Of a DNA stretch of 64,000 nt, positions 14,096-25,001 are shown piece after piece. The DNA lies in contig NW_024881296.1 of assembly GCF_018691265.1 (NCBI RefSeq), positions 9,083,427 to 9,147,426 of the forward strand, in the 5' to 3' direction. Origin of the DNA: Tyto alba. Its lineage: Eukaryota > Chordata > Aves > Strigiformes > Tytonidae. The notes under the pieces were generated by a model. It saw only the letters and a program-made list of their open reading frames with translations, ran no database searches and was not told the origin of the DNA. The translations under genes and the position numbers were made by a program. Every line of letters begins with the position of its first letter. Within the stretch, counting starts at the first letter, position 1.

Positions 14096-14558
14096 TGCCT
14101 GCTCAGCAGCTAAATGCCACGCAGCCGCTCACCCACCCTCCCCCCACTTGGGAATGGGGAGGGAATCGGAGGGGCAAAGGGAGACTCACGGGTGGAGATA
14201 AAAACAGTTTAATAACAGCAACAGAATAATACACTGACAGCAGTATCTGCAGGTAATGTACCATACAGCTGCTCACCACCCACCTGCTCCCAGCTGGCGA
14301 TCCCCAACACCAAGGCCCCACAGCCACACCCCCAGAGGTGAGAGCCCCTCCCAGCTCACTCCTGCCCTTATATGGTGAGCATAATGTCACATGACATGGA
14401 CTATCGGCCAATCGGGGCCCAGCCCTCCAGCTGTGCTCCCCCCGCCCCCGCACACAGGTGAGGGCACTGGGACCTGGGGAGCCCCTGGGGTCTCAGGGGG
14501 CTGCAGCTCCTCCCGCTGCCAGAGCAACGGGAACTCTAGGCCAGCCCCAACCAGGACA
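14096..14558 (-). mobile_element. Solo LTR of an avian endogenous retrovirus (ERVL-like), decayed
   Basis: A GC-richer block, unlike the flanking intron, resembles the long terminal repeat of an old bird endogenous retrovirus family. Read on the - strand it has, in order, a pyrimidine/GC-rich U3-like part, a TATA-like box (TATAAG, + positions 14367-14372), an ATTAAA polyadenylation signal (+ 14208-14213) and an end containing the conserved GCGGCTGCGTGGC segment. Ends are TG...CA, and the flanking ATTTG (14091-14095) and ATTTC (14559-14563) look like a 4-of-5 matched target-site duplication. No viral coding region adjoins it, so it is a recombined solo LTR. It is much diverged from the copy at 35.4 kb. 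The family name is from memory; the LTR signals are seen directly. End points are good to a few bases. Confidence 0.8.
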
Positions 14559-16540
14559 ATTTCATGCGAAATGTGTGAATTGAAAAGGTGAATCTCGTAA
14601 GTCAGAACAACTTCAGAATGAAAGCTGGGAGAAATATTGACAGAGCATTATGTGGCTGAAACAGATGAAGATTAGAATGAATCTTTAACCTTGCTCCAAA
14701 AGAAAAACCCACACCCACCACCATGGAACATGAGTCTTTGGGAATTAGAGAGGAAAGGTTGCATGATCGATCGGGCAGCTGCAAAATATCAATCTAGCAG
14801 AGCGCTGAAGTGGAATGATGCAAGAAATATTGCTGAAAAAAAGATTAAGGGAGGAGAAGGTGATCTAGGATTGAATGTGCAAACTCAAGCAGATGGTCAT
14901 ATTACTGACTTAGCCTTCTGAGTTTGCTTTCAAGGCTGGTGAACTTTTCTCATGTATTCTTGTATGAAAGGGACGATGCAGAGGGGAGGCTTTCACAGTC
15001 TGAGTTGGAGTGAGAGAATCTTGTCCATGATAGAGTTGTGTTGTTAGAGCCGTCTTGCTCTGAAACTTGTTAATAGTGTAGGAGGAATACACAAAAAGGA
15101 ATGTGCTCAGTTTGAGTCCAAGTATTGTGTGACCTTGAACAAATTAATTGTTTCAATATGTGTCTCTGTTCTCCACCTGAGATTAAGTAATTCTGTCTCA
15201 GAAAAGTATTGCAAAACTAAAGCCCTTCAGTGATTATTTCCACATACAGCATTTTCAGATACTGGTGAGAGTCTGGATTTATTAGATTGGACTGAGCACC
15301 ATGGAGTTACAAGATATTTGGCATTTGTTTAGAGGAAGCTTGTTAACTGCCTGACTCAGGTTATAGATACAATCTTGTGTTTGCCCGCAGAATCATGCAG
15401 ACACCTTTTCTAGCATGCTCTTACCTCTTTCTTTACTGGTACTGTTATTCACACCAGCAAGATCAAATATAGCATGGATATGTCCCATGCTGTGATCACA
15501 CCTTTGACTGCAGAGGAGACATAGCCTGGAACTAGTGTAATGCAATAGAATTTTTACTAAATACCTAAAATGAGTGGAATTAAATCAGAGATAAATTTGG
15601 CATACTGGGGTTGTTAAGAAACTGAAATCAGCCCACCAGCAGTTTTCTGTTTAATTTGGTATTCATACTTTATTGCAGATGTTTTCCACCACTCCTGTCA
15701 ACTGTGTCAGATGCAGAGTTAGCCATTACTAATAATGGTTACAGACAGATAAATTTATTATTAGACACTGACAGCTGAACATGGCATTTTTTAGGATTGT
15801 ATGACCACAGAAGCAAATTGATGAGAAATAATGAGTCATCTCAACTGGAAATATGCTCATTTGGAGACATATTTTTAGTAGATCTCAATCAAGAGCATAC
15901 TAGCACGTGCGTACGCAGGACCATTGCATGCCGAAACCAAATTAGACAGTATTTCATGCTGACTTTAGTGGTATTAAGAGCCAGGGGAGGAAGCTTTGAG
16001 ATTACATGTAGATAGTACATCTGTTTTCAGTGTTGTGTGCATGTTGATACCACTGGTAAGTAGTTTATTTGAGGAGGTGGTTAACATATGCAGTTGAAGG
16101 GTATGGACACCTATGATACCACTGCAGTGACCAGTAGAGTCAAATTCAGTAGTAGGTTTGTTTTTCTGTGAAGCACTTCACAGAGCACAGAAGGTGCTCT
16201 TGTTACCTGGGTGTGCTGGAGACACTCATTCAGGTTTGTTCATTGCCTTCTGATTGTGTGGTTCGTTCCCTGCTGAGGGCTGTGCAACCTGCAGTCTGGG
16301 GTGTGCACTGTGCCCGAGACGCTCTGCTCGATGTTGGTGTGAGAGTCCTAGGTGAACTCTGCTCTGCCATATAGCATCACTCTATTCAAGTGGTGTGTAG
16401 CAAGTTTCTTCCCTTGTACATAGCAATTACTTTCTGACAGGCTCTTTGCATCCTTGTTCTTTAGTGAAGACTTTCTCTGACAAGTGCTGAATCTGAATCT
16501 ACGTGACTTGATATTTGTTTTAATTTTTAAATTTTTATTC

Positions 16541-16552
16541 TTTTTTTTTTTT
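16541..16552 (+). repeat. T12 homopolymer
   Basis: Run of 12 T within a T-rich stretch (about 16509-16552) in intron 1. Confidence 0.75.
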
Positions 16553-19403
16553 ACTGCCATGTGTCTTTAATACTGCAGATCACCATGACTGCTGCAATCT
16601 TGCAAAATTATTTTGATGAGTAGGTTAGAGCTTTTTGGGGAAGGAGGAGGAGATAACATGGTTATTGTACTGGCAGCTTGATTCATAGTGCTGTATCCAA
16701 CAACTCCCAGTTAGTCTGGTTCTCTGGAATTCCATCTGTTCTGCATGGGGTTTTCTGTCTCAAGGGATAATTCCATTGGAAGAATGTTGAAGTCTTATGA
16801 AATTACTCCTCCTACAGGATAAAACTATAATATCTACAATAAAATGTGTCCAGACTATTTAGAATTGTGTGATCAGAAAAGTCATCTCTCCTCATTCTAA
16901 AGCAAGTTCAGCTATGCGTAAAGCCTCCTCACAGAGGTTTTCTTGACCAGTTTTTATAGTCTTATAATGATGAAGCTTGTAAACTGGTCTGTGAAAATGC
17001 TTTGCTATCCTCAAAAAACTTTCCCCCAACTGTGTAATATTATTTTTCTTAATGCAATGAGGAACAGCATTACCTGTCCTCTATTCCATATTTTATTGAC
17101 AACAATATCATATACTTGACATTGTTGCCATGTTTCCCTCACAGTCTAAGCAGACTTCATCCCGACAGTTTTTCTGGGTATTACCTGTTTTTTTTCTAAG
17201 TATCATCAGTCTTGTAGCTCTCTGTCCTTTCTCTGTTTGAAACGAAGGGTCAAAATGGCCATTTCACTACAGCTGAAGCCTTACCAGTGTTGACTGTAAA
17301 GTCAAAGGATCACTACTCTGGTGGTTGCATGTCCTTCTTTCCCTATTAGCCCATTTTTTTGGCTTCTATACAACTGTCTGATGTTGTTGACTCATGATCA
17401 GCATTTGATTAACTGTAACCAGCAGATCCTTCTCTACAGCACTGTCTTTTCATTGCCTTTTATCCTGTGTCCCTACCTAAGGGATATGCACTGCGCTAAG
17501 GTTGTTTTCAGTTCCTTATAATTTGTTCTCCCTTAAGAGCATCTGAGCACTAAATCCTACCAGCCAAGGCTATTACTATTATTGTATTACTATTAACTAT
17601 TACAGTGATCATCTACTACCAAGAAGATGGTGGAGTTGTGATTCAAAGTCAGATACAATAATTGCAAATTTGGGTCCTTGTCTTACCTCTGTCACAGGCT
17701 TCCTTTGTGTTCAGATGTCAGAAGCTCCTCTAGACTAATCTCCCAAATAGGGTGGTATTTCAAAATAAGAGTTTGATGCTTTGCTGAAGACACTGATTGA
17801 CCAGTCAAGAATAGAATTAGCAGTTAAAGTAAGTAATGCTATGCCCTGAGCATTTGTTTTGTTGGTATCTCCCATAGGATTGCTAAAAAGATATCTAATC
17901 ACTGGTGATCATAGTTCTTGCGTGTCAAGTTTATGGAGTTTAATAAATCCTATGTGTTAAGGCTTCTCTTTGTTGTCAGCACGGATTTGGAGAAGGAAAA
18001 ACACCATCTTCATTTGTTACTTGACTTCTGCATTGTTGCTTTTTACCTTCTTCCAAAGCACAGAAAGAAAGTGGCTGTGGGGCAACTACTAGTAGAGCTT
18101 CCACCAACACTGAAAATTGTCTTATGTGATGCTTGGTGTGTGTTATTCAGATGTCTAGCATTAAAAGGCCACATTTTTTTTTTTTTTCCATTTTTGTTGG
18201 CCAGATCACTAGGGTCATTTTAGGGGATTAATTTGTTGATCTTGTTATCCTATTAGCATATGGTTGCTAGTAAATGTGCAAGTCCTGTACTTGATGGCCC
18301 ATAGGAGTTATAAACTTTTATTCTACGCTTTAATCTAGTGCTTATCCCAACAAGGAATAGGGAAGTTGAAGTAAAGTTTGTATGTCAAGAAGTATTCTAC
18401 AATTTCCTTTGGCAGAAAGCAGTTTGTCCAGGCTAAATTTCTATTTGTAAATCTACTTTTGTAGTGTATATGGGACCTATACTCATTGCACAGTTCAACT
18501 GAACAGCTGAACAGTAAATGGGATGCAGTGAAGCAGAACTGTTCATATGTGGAGTTTGAGGAAGCTATTAAAGATTGAGCTATTAAAGTCTGTGCTGAGA
18601 TGCTGATTTATAGCGTATGGAAGTTGATGGGAACATTCTAGTAAGTGCAGTATTTGCCATATAAAACAGCAGTAGAAGCGAGTTTGAATGTACAAGCATA
18701 ACTTATCAGTTTTAACCTTTGAATGCTTAGTTTTGCAAATGTGACATTCTCTGTTCCATATGCAGTTTCAGAATTGGTATGCTGTCATGGAGCATTAGAA
18801 ACACAGAGTCAGCGTTACATCTTTAAGGGAGGTAATTATGTATAATGGGTAAGATTAGGAAGAGCACAGCAAATTATTTGAATCAGTAATAGTTCATGTT
18901 CTATTTTGCATTCTCTGCAAAAGAGTAAAATATAAAGAATAAAATACAAAATCAAGGAAAATACCTGAAAAATGTTGCCTATTTTTACCTGAAATGGAAG
19001 CAAAATGTGCATGTCAAGGTCATGACATGATGAGTTGAAGCACCTTGTGCTGAAGCATGTACAGTGTTTCTAAATAAATGTATTACTTGTTAGTGTATTG
19101 CTACTTTATTTATCATCAACTTTTCCTGCAGAGATTTTTAGCAATACTAGAAGCTCCAATATTATGCTTTTCCTGAATGGTTAAAATAAAAGACTTGGAG
19201 GTAATAATGGCATAGAATGTAAAACAGGGAAAGACATACAATAGGAAATTATATTATGCATTCCTAGAGAATGCAAACAAAGAAATTACTCTGTCTTGTT
19301 CTATCCTTTGATTCCCTACTAAACCAGTACCAGATATGAATTCAGAAATTTTAAAAGTATGTATAATTATTAAGAGTTTAAGGTACTGTAATGTGCAGAA
19401 CAT

Positions 19404-19465
19404 AAAAAAAAAAAAAAACCAAACAACCCACAAAGAATATTAAAAAAAAACCAAACAAACCACAA
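19404..19465 (+). repeat. A15 run and CAAAC-rich patch
   Basis: A run of 15 A (19404-19418) is followed by AACCAAACAACCC-like sequence, another A9 run and more CAAAC units. The A15 is the only A run of 12 or more on the + strand of this window. Confidence 0.8.
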
Positions 19466-19726
19466 ACTAGCAGATTTCCAGAAAAGTGCCACAATGCAAA
19501 TATTCCACCCTCAAAATCACAGCTATGTCCGTATTGAAGAGGTGCTAACAGCTACAGCACTGTAGATGATGCCTACCTTTGGCAATTCAGCCAGGCAGTT
19601 TTAGTCTTTTAATAGAATTAACATATTGAGAAGGTTAAGGATTAGTCAAAACTGACTTCACACAGGAGGTATCAGTTTTCAGGCTTTAATAGGACAGAGT
19701 AACAGTCTATTACAAGGAAATACATA

Positions 19727-19753
19727 ATATATGTGTGTGTGTGTATATATGTG
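19727..19753 (+). repeat. (TG)n flanked by (TA)n microsatellite
   Basis: ATAT, then about seven TG units, then TATATATGTG. This is a short compound dinucleotide repeat, probably variable between individuals. Confidence 0.8.
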
Positions 19754-20666
19754 CGTTCAGTCATACCTTGAAATTGCCGATCTTAGTAAAATATGCCAAA
19801 TCAAAACATTCATGTTGGAACATAACATGCCCATATCATTACATGAGAAACTAACCTTATTCTTGACTTGGTAGCATATATTTCATGTAATCTTATGAGA
19901 TTTGAGTGGATTTCACTGAAAAGTCAAATACGCTCTATAGATGAAAGTAAGTGCTATTGTGGAGCTCTGAGAAATCGCCCTTTTAATATTGTACCTTGAC
20001 AGCAAACCCATGCTTTTCCCTCACTAATCTGGTTTTCTGGAATGCAGTTCTGAGCATGCAGTTTGCCAGGCTCTGGCTGTTGCTGGCAGCATTTTGGTTT
20101 CAGAAGTAATTTCTAGCTGTAGAAACTGTTACGGTGCTGTTAAAGGTGTTGTGTTGTTTGTTTGTGTATAGTTTCTGTGAGTATAAAGATTTCATGGAAA
20201 TAATTAAGTTGCCCATAATGAATAGGTATAATTAAGAATCTGCCATCTTCTGCTCTTTGTTCAATAACTGTCCTTGCTTCTCAACATTGGATGTTTAAAA
20301 AAGAAATAGGGCTTTGTGACATGCATAACATCTACCTGTTTTTTCAGAATGCTTCTTGAAAAATCAGTATGATAAATGCAGTAATGTGATTATCAAAAGC
20401 TTATGCAGTTTGAGTCAGTGCAGGTATCTGACATAACACAAAGCAGAGTATCTTTTTGCTGGAAGATATGGTATCTTTAAAACTATGAACTGGTGTACTG
20501 TCTGACACATAAAGATTTATCAGAGTTAAAAGATTATTCCAAGATGGTACTTGGTCAGAATCTTAAAGTACTGTATACGGCTGGTTATCTTAGCCTTAGC
20601 TGCACGTTGCCTTCAGCAAGTTCATTTGCAAACTTGGGAAGGAGAATAGCTTTCTGACTCAGGTCA

Positions 20667-21390
20667 TCAGTTTAGCAATCTGAGTGCCATTTCTGCTATC
20701 CTGTGGGCATACTCTGTTATTGTAGCTAGGCAGTATCGTCTTTGCTCCTTAGCTTCCCATTCGTGAGATGAAGATAACTGTACTTCCAAATTCCCAAGAG
20801 TGTTATGAAGCAGATCAGATTGTGAACTGAAGGATGAATGAGAAGGGATAGAAGAATCATCCATTAAAGTATCTAAACTGAATGGACAGCTTCTCAGGTT
20901 GGATTCACTCGCAGTAAATGCAGATACATCTGAGAATGTGCTCTGCTGCTGTTACGGTGATTTACATTGCCTTGTGCATTTGATAAGAAGCTGCAGCACC
21001 ACTGTGTGCACAGAATTTGTGTGGTTATTGGCACTTACTTTACTTTACTCTCTTGGTACCTTTTTTCTGTATCCAAAAGCTGGAAAAGTAGAAGAAAAAG
21101 CAGCATCTTTGAGCTTACTAATGAAGGCTGCTGTGCTGATAGCAAATTGGGATGGAAATACTAAAATTTTCCAGTTTCCACAGAGGAAACTGGTGGACGT
21201 GTATAGAAGTGATGATAATTCAGCAAAACAAGAATAGCATAAATATCTGGCAGTGGAAATGTCTGCAGGGATTTTAGGTCTGTGCTATTGCCCTTTCTTC
21301 CAAGCTATGCTGGAGATTTCCAAGACTCTTCTACGTTCTGTATAATCTATGTCGTGGTTGTTTTGAATATGAAGTTTAAATCAAATACTA
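20667..21390 (-). pseudogene. Possible decayed coding relic, antisense to RYR2, unidentified
   Basis: On the - strand one frame runs about 241 codons, from just after a TGA near 21390 down to a TGA ending at 20667, with only three in-frame stops: TAG at 21287-21285, TAA at 21047-21045 and TAA at 20954-20952. The last open part (94 codons) has a serine-rich segment (SSIPSHSSFSSQSDLLHN) followed by a helix-like, charged segment ending EYAHRIAEMALRLLN. I recognise no family. There is no obvious poly-A tail, no polyadenylation signal soon after the last stop, and no good splice acceptor before the open part. A 112-codon frame on the + strand (20899-21237) overlaps it. A chance low-stop stretch remains quite possible, because many frames were inspected. 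Confidence 0.22.
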
Positions 21391-21414
21391 TTGTTAGTTA
21401 GAATACAGATACTG

Positions 21415-21448
21415 TTTTTTGTTGTTGTTTTTTTTTTTTTTTTTTTTT
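21415..21448 (+). repeat. T-rich run with GTT units (T21)
   Basis: TTTTTTGTTGTTG is followed by 21 T ending in CAG. It resembles a polypyrimidine tract plus AG, but no open frame or known exon follows. Confidence 0.8.
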
Positions 21449-24009
21449 CAGTCAGGTTTTAATTAGATCAAGTATATGCTAAACTAATTTCAGTGAATAT
21501 GAGAGACATGCACTACTGTTTATTAACACATGTGTTACCTTGATCAATTACAAAGACTTGTAACTGTGTTGTGGATGACTAAATTTTTGTCTTTTGGCTC
21601 TGCATTTAATATTGGTAATGTATAGACAAATATTTCTACATGTCTTAAAACACAGTTTGTCCATGAGTTTAGATTCCAACTGGATCAAAACTCTTACAAG
21701 TCATTACATTTTAACATCTGTGCTTGAAGTTGCCTTCTTGGATTCTCTTTAATTTTCATCTCAATTTAGTTTACTGTGATATTAGAGAACTCAACTATTT
21801 GATAGAAATGTTTAAAAGACACTAATATTCTTGTCATCATCTTTGTGTTGCCTATACCCCTGGATTTTCAATCTCGTATAAGAAGAGTTAGGAAAGAGGT
21901 AGATAGAATATATCTGGATACATAATGATGTATTTGCCTAACTTTTGAAGGCTACAGTTATAGCCCATTGAAACATAAACTACTTCCATCGGCTCTAATC
22001 TGACAGTGACTGACAGAAAAAAAATTATGATGATCTAAAATCTCATTGCATAACAAATGGATGTGCAAATGCTCAGAAGGTAATAGGGGGGAAATGAACC
22101 AGTTTGAGACATATTGTAATTCAAGATTTTAAAATATCTGAAAAATATTTTTCATTAATAGATGCTTAATATGATGTGCACTGTAGTTTCTTCATACAAG
22201 AGCAAAGTGACTTTCAGTGAAGGGCTTTTTGGAGGTGGGACTTCAAATAAGGAAATTATGCATTTTTAGCTCTCCTGATACTGGAACTGGATAGCATTTG
22301 CTGATGTGAAAACAGGTTCAGAGAGACAGTGTTTAGATGCTTACCCACTGACCAGTATTCTCTTAAGAAATGGAATGAAATTATGTATCTTAATGTAATT
22401 GTGCAACACAATCAAATTGCATATCTATAGGAATCTTCTGCACACTTAGTCAGTAAATGTTGTAAAACTGAATCCAGTGTAGAGTCTGTATTAGATTCTT
22501 CTCTAATGATGTGCACAGAAATGTGATTTAGAGATGGGTGTATATAATACATCATTACCTGTAATCACCTTTCACTTTATCTGACAATGGCACTGCATCT
22601 TTCTTAACCTCCTGTGTCAATTTTATCAACCCCACCTCGACTAGAGCGAGAAGGTCCATAACACTATGACTCTGCAGCCTGAATTAAGAGAATGTTTATT
22701 GTATCCATCTGCACAGAAAACAAAGAAACCATAGCAAAACAGAGTTGATATCTGCTTTGTTGTTTTAATCAGCATGTTCTGCCAATCCAGGAATTAACTT
22801 TTGAAAAGATCATAGGAGGGTGATTGATTTTTCATTAATTAGTAAGCGTTTTTAAAGAAATCAGTCTTTATTTGTAAGCTACGTATTTAATAAAATAAGC
22901 AAGCTATGTACTCTGTACACTGTACTGCAAAAGAAGAGAAAATGTTTGCAAAATGAATTGAGAAAGTTTGTGTGTCAGGAAATTCAGCAGCTGCTATATT
23001 CCTGTTCTTAATCCTTCATCAATCAGCATCTACATTATACACGTATGCTTGGTAATTGTACATAATTAGTGTGCAGGGAAGGATATGATGCATTAGATCA
23101 TTAACTAAAATTAAGTATGTCAGGGACTTGCCCCAAACCAACTTAAATTTTTGCTGCTGTCAGCATTGAGTCATTTTTGTAGATGGGCTATGTAGAACAC
23201 TTTTCAGACTTTCTCTAAAAGCACAGCATACAGTGGTAGAGAATGGGGCAGTACAAAATTAAATTGGTGATTCATTTCAGTAGAAAGTAGCCTTACTATG
23301 TTGTCTGCATCTGGCTATGGAGGTATGATGATAGCATCTTCTTTGGTGACCCTTTTTGGAGATGATAGCATAATGCGTGGTGGTGACAGAGTTACTAGAG
23401 TTTCCATTCTGCTGGTGTGGTTATTTAGGAAGAAGGGCTAGGAAGAGGAAGAGGAATGAGAATATGTTTATATAGCTGCGATCTGGCACCACTATTTTTA
23501 ACCAGAAAATAAACTTTTATTTCAATCAAATGTAATTAAGATTAGGAAATACTAATTTTGCACTTTAAAAAAACAAAGGAAACCCCCCATCCCCAACCCA
23601 CACAAAGAATTGCTATGGGTTTTAACAGATGCTACTTTTACAAAGAGTGCACAGCAAAGCTGTTATCTTTGTAATTTGGTCTCCTAGATCCTTGATTTTG
23701 GCCTTTAGGGATTTTTCTTTATTAATTACAGTTGTATGTTGTGAACTGTACATATAACATATGCAGGTATTACATTTTATGGATTTAATGTCTGACTGGA
23801 AACAGTTACTACTTTTTGCCTCTACAATTGACTGTGGATCATAAGTGATATGCAGCATGGGCACTGTTGGTTTATAAGGAAAACTGGTTTACTTACGCTT
23901 AGGGCTAGAGTTTGATATGTGGGGACAATAAAAAAAAATATGAATGAATTTTTAAAGTGTCTGAACTCTATTTAATCAACTGTTATTTTCAGAATTAAAT
24001 ACACCTTAA

Positions 24010-24056
24010 TTTAGTTTAGTTTAATTACTAGAGTGAAGTAAATTAAACCAAATAAA
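24010..24056 (+). repeat. Imperfect AT-rich inverted repeat
   Basis: Arms at about 24010-24029 (containing GTTTAATTACT) and 24037-24056 (containing AGTAAATTAAAC) are partly complementary around a 7-nt loop. Pairing is interrupted, and such structures are common in AT-rich introns. Confidence 0.4.
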
Positions 24057-24841
24057 AGACCAGACTAATTCAGGGTGAGTGTTTAGAAGTGGCTTCAAAT
24101 TACGCTGTTCAATTTAAATTCAGGCATTTATTTAATTTGATTAACTTTTCTGAATGTCCCTATGTAAAAAGCTGCTTATAACAACAACTTTTTTTGTAAA
24201 CATGCCTGCCTTAATGTGTGCATTTTGTGGTCTCATCCTGTTCTGCTTCCAGTTGCGTGCTTCATCCTGTAGTTTTATTGTTGTATTTTATTTTACTTAC
24301 AGTGTTAAATATGACCTCTTCATAGTCATTCACTTGAAATTTATTATTGGAAACTTTAATTTTGTTTAATAAATGAATGGGCAGAATGCACAGTGTGATA
24401 CTTTTTTTTTTGTATTCTTAAACAGAAAACCTTTCCTAGAAAATAGGCACATTACAATGAATTTTTCTTTCATTTTAACTTAAACTATATTTTTGAAAAG
24501 AGATTCTCCAGTTCATGGTTATGCTACTTTGAAGAACTGGAATTTAAATAAGAGTCTGCTTCTATTCTTTCAGGTTTGTTGACAAGATCTGCTTTGACTA
24601 TATTGCTGTAGGGATTTAGTCCCATAACATTTGTATTTCATACGTACTGACTTTTGTTACAAGGATAGGCAAACAGGAAAAGCACATACATAGTTATTAT
24701 AATTATTTTAATTGATTTGCCCACATTCACAACTCTTGACAATAAAAATTATGCTGCGATTCAATTCTGCTTGTGTTCAGGGATAACTGAGTTAAGCAAT
24801 GATTTTGTAAATGTGTCCCCTGATCATGTTGAGTAGAAGCA

Positions 24842-24875
24842 TAACCTCTGTTCTTTTTTATTTGGTTTTTGGTAG
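24842..24875 (+). promoter_or_regulatory. RYR2: 3' splice site of exon 2
   Basis: The intron ends in a T-rich tract (TTCTTTTTTATTTGGTTTTT) and GGTAG. A TAAC at 24842-24845 gives a plausible branch-point A at 24844, about 31 nt before the AG. The first coding codon after it is GAT (Asp17). Confidence 0.9.
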
Positions 24876-24995
24876 GATGATGAAGTGGTTCTGCAGTGCA
24901 CTGCAACTGTTCACAAGGAGCAACAGAAATTGTGTCTTGCTGCAGAAGGATTTGGCAACAGGCTTTGCTTTTTGGAATCCACATCAAATTCTAAG
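24876..24995 (+). CDS. RYR2: RYR2 exon 2 (residues 17-56 of ryanodine receptor 2)
   Basis: This 120-nt internal exon encodes 40 residues, beginning DDEVVLQC and ending TSNSK, phase 0 at both ends. It includes [20 protein letters not shown], a highly conserved part of the N-terminal InsP3-receptor-type beta-trefoil domain (NTD-A) of the sarcoplasmic reticulum calcium-release channel. That domain sits in the cytoplasmic cap of the tetramer and contacts neighbouring domains that help keep the channel closed. By human numbering the exon is Asp17-Lys56 and includes His29, a residue linked to human arrhythmia. The only difference I see from my memory of human RyR2 is Val for Ile at 28. The acceptor is ggtag|GAT and the donor is AAG|gtactg, the latter rather weak. 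No in-frame stop is present. A longer open frame overlaps this region in a different, meaningless phase. Confidence 0.96.
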
Positions 24996-25001
24996 GTACT
25001 G
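24993..25001 (+). promoter_or_regulatory. RYR2: 5' splice site of exon 2
   Basis: AAG|gtactg. The GT is in place and the exon side is good (AAG), but intron positions +3 to +6 (actg) depart from the usual aagt, so base pairing with U1 is reduced. The protein match ends exactly here. Confidence 0.9.

Larger units (their letters stand above)
1..24875 (+). other. RYR2: Intron 1 of RYR2 (3' part)
   Basis: This non-coding stretch ends in a polypyrimidine tract and AG at 24874-24875. Its 5' end is outside the window, so it is at least 24.9 kb. It holds one solo LTR (about 14096-14558), a C-rich tract (5023-5048), T runs (2637-2653, 12575-12590, 13025-13047, 16541-16552, 18174-18187, 21428-21448), an A/CAAAC-rich patch (19404-19465), a TG/TA repeat (19727-19753) and a sparse-stop antisense frame (20667-21390). 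Between these I see only AT-rich sequence with short unsupported reading frames. I saw no exon, RNA gene or CpG island, although conserved enhancers could not be recognised without alignment. Confidence 0.9.

Noticed and set aside
21415..21460. T-rich tract plus CAG as a splice acceptor for an unknown exon
   Set aside because: No open frame with coding character follows on the + strand and no donor pairs with it.
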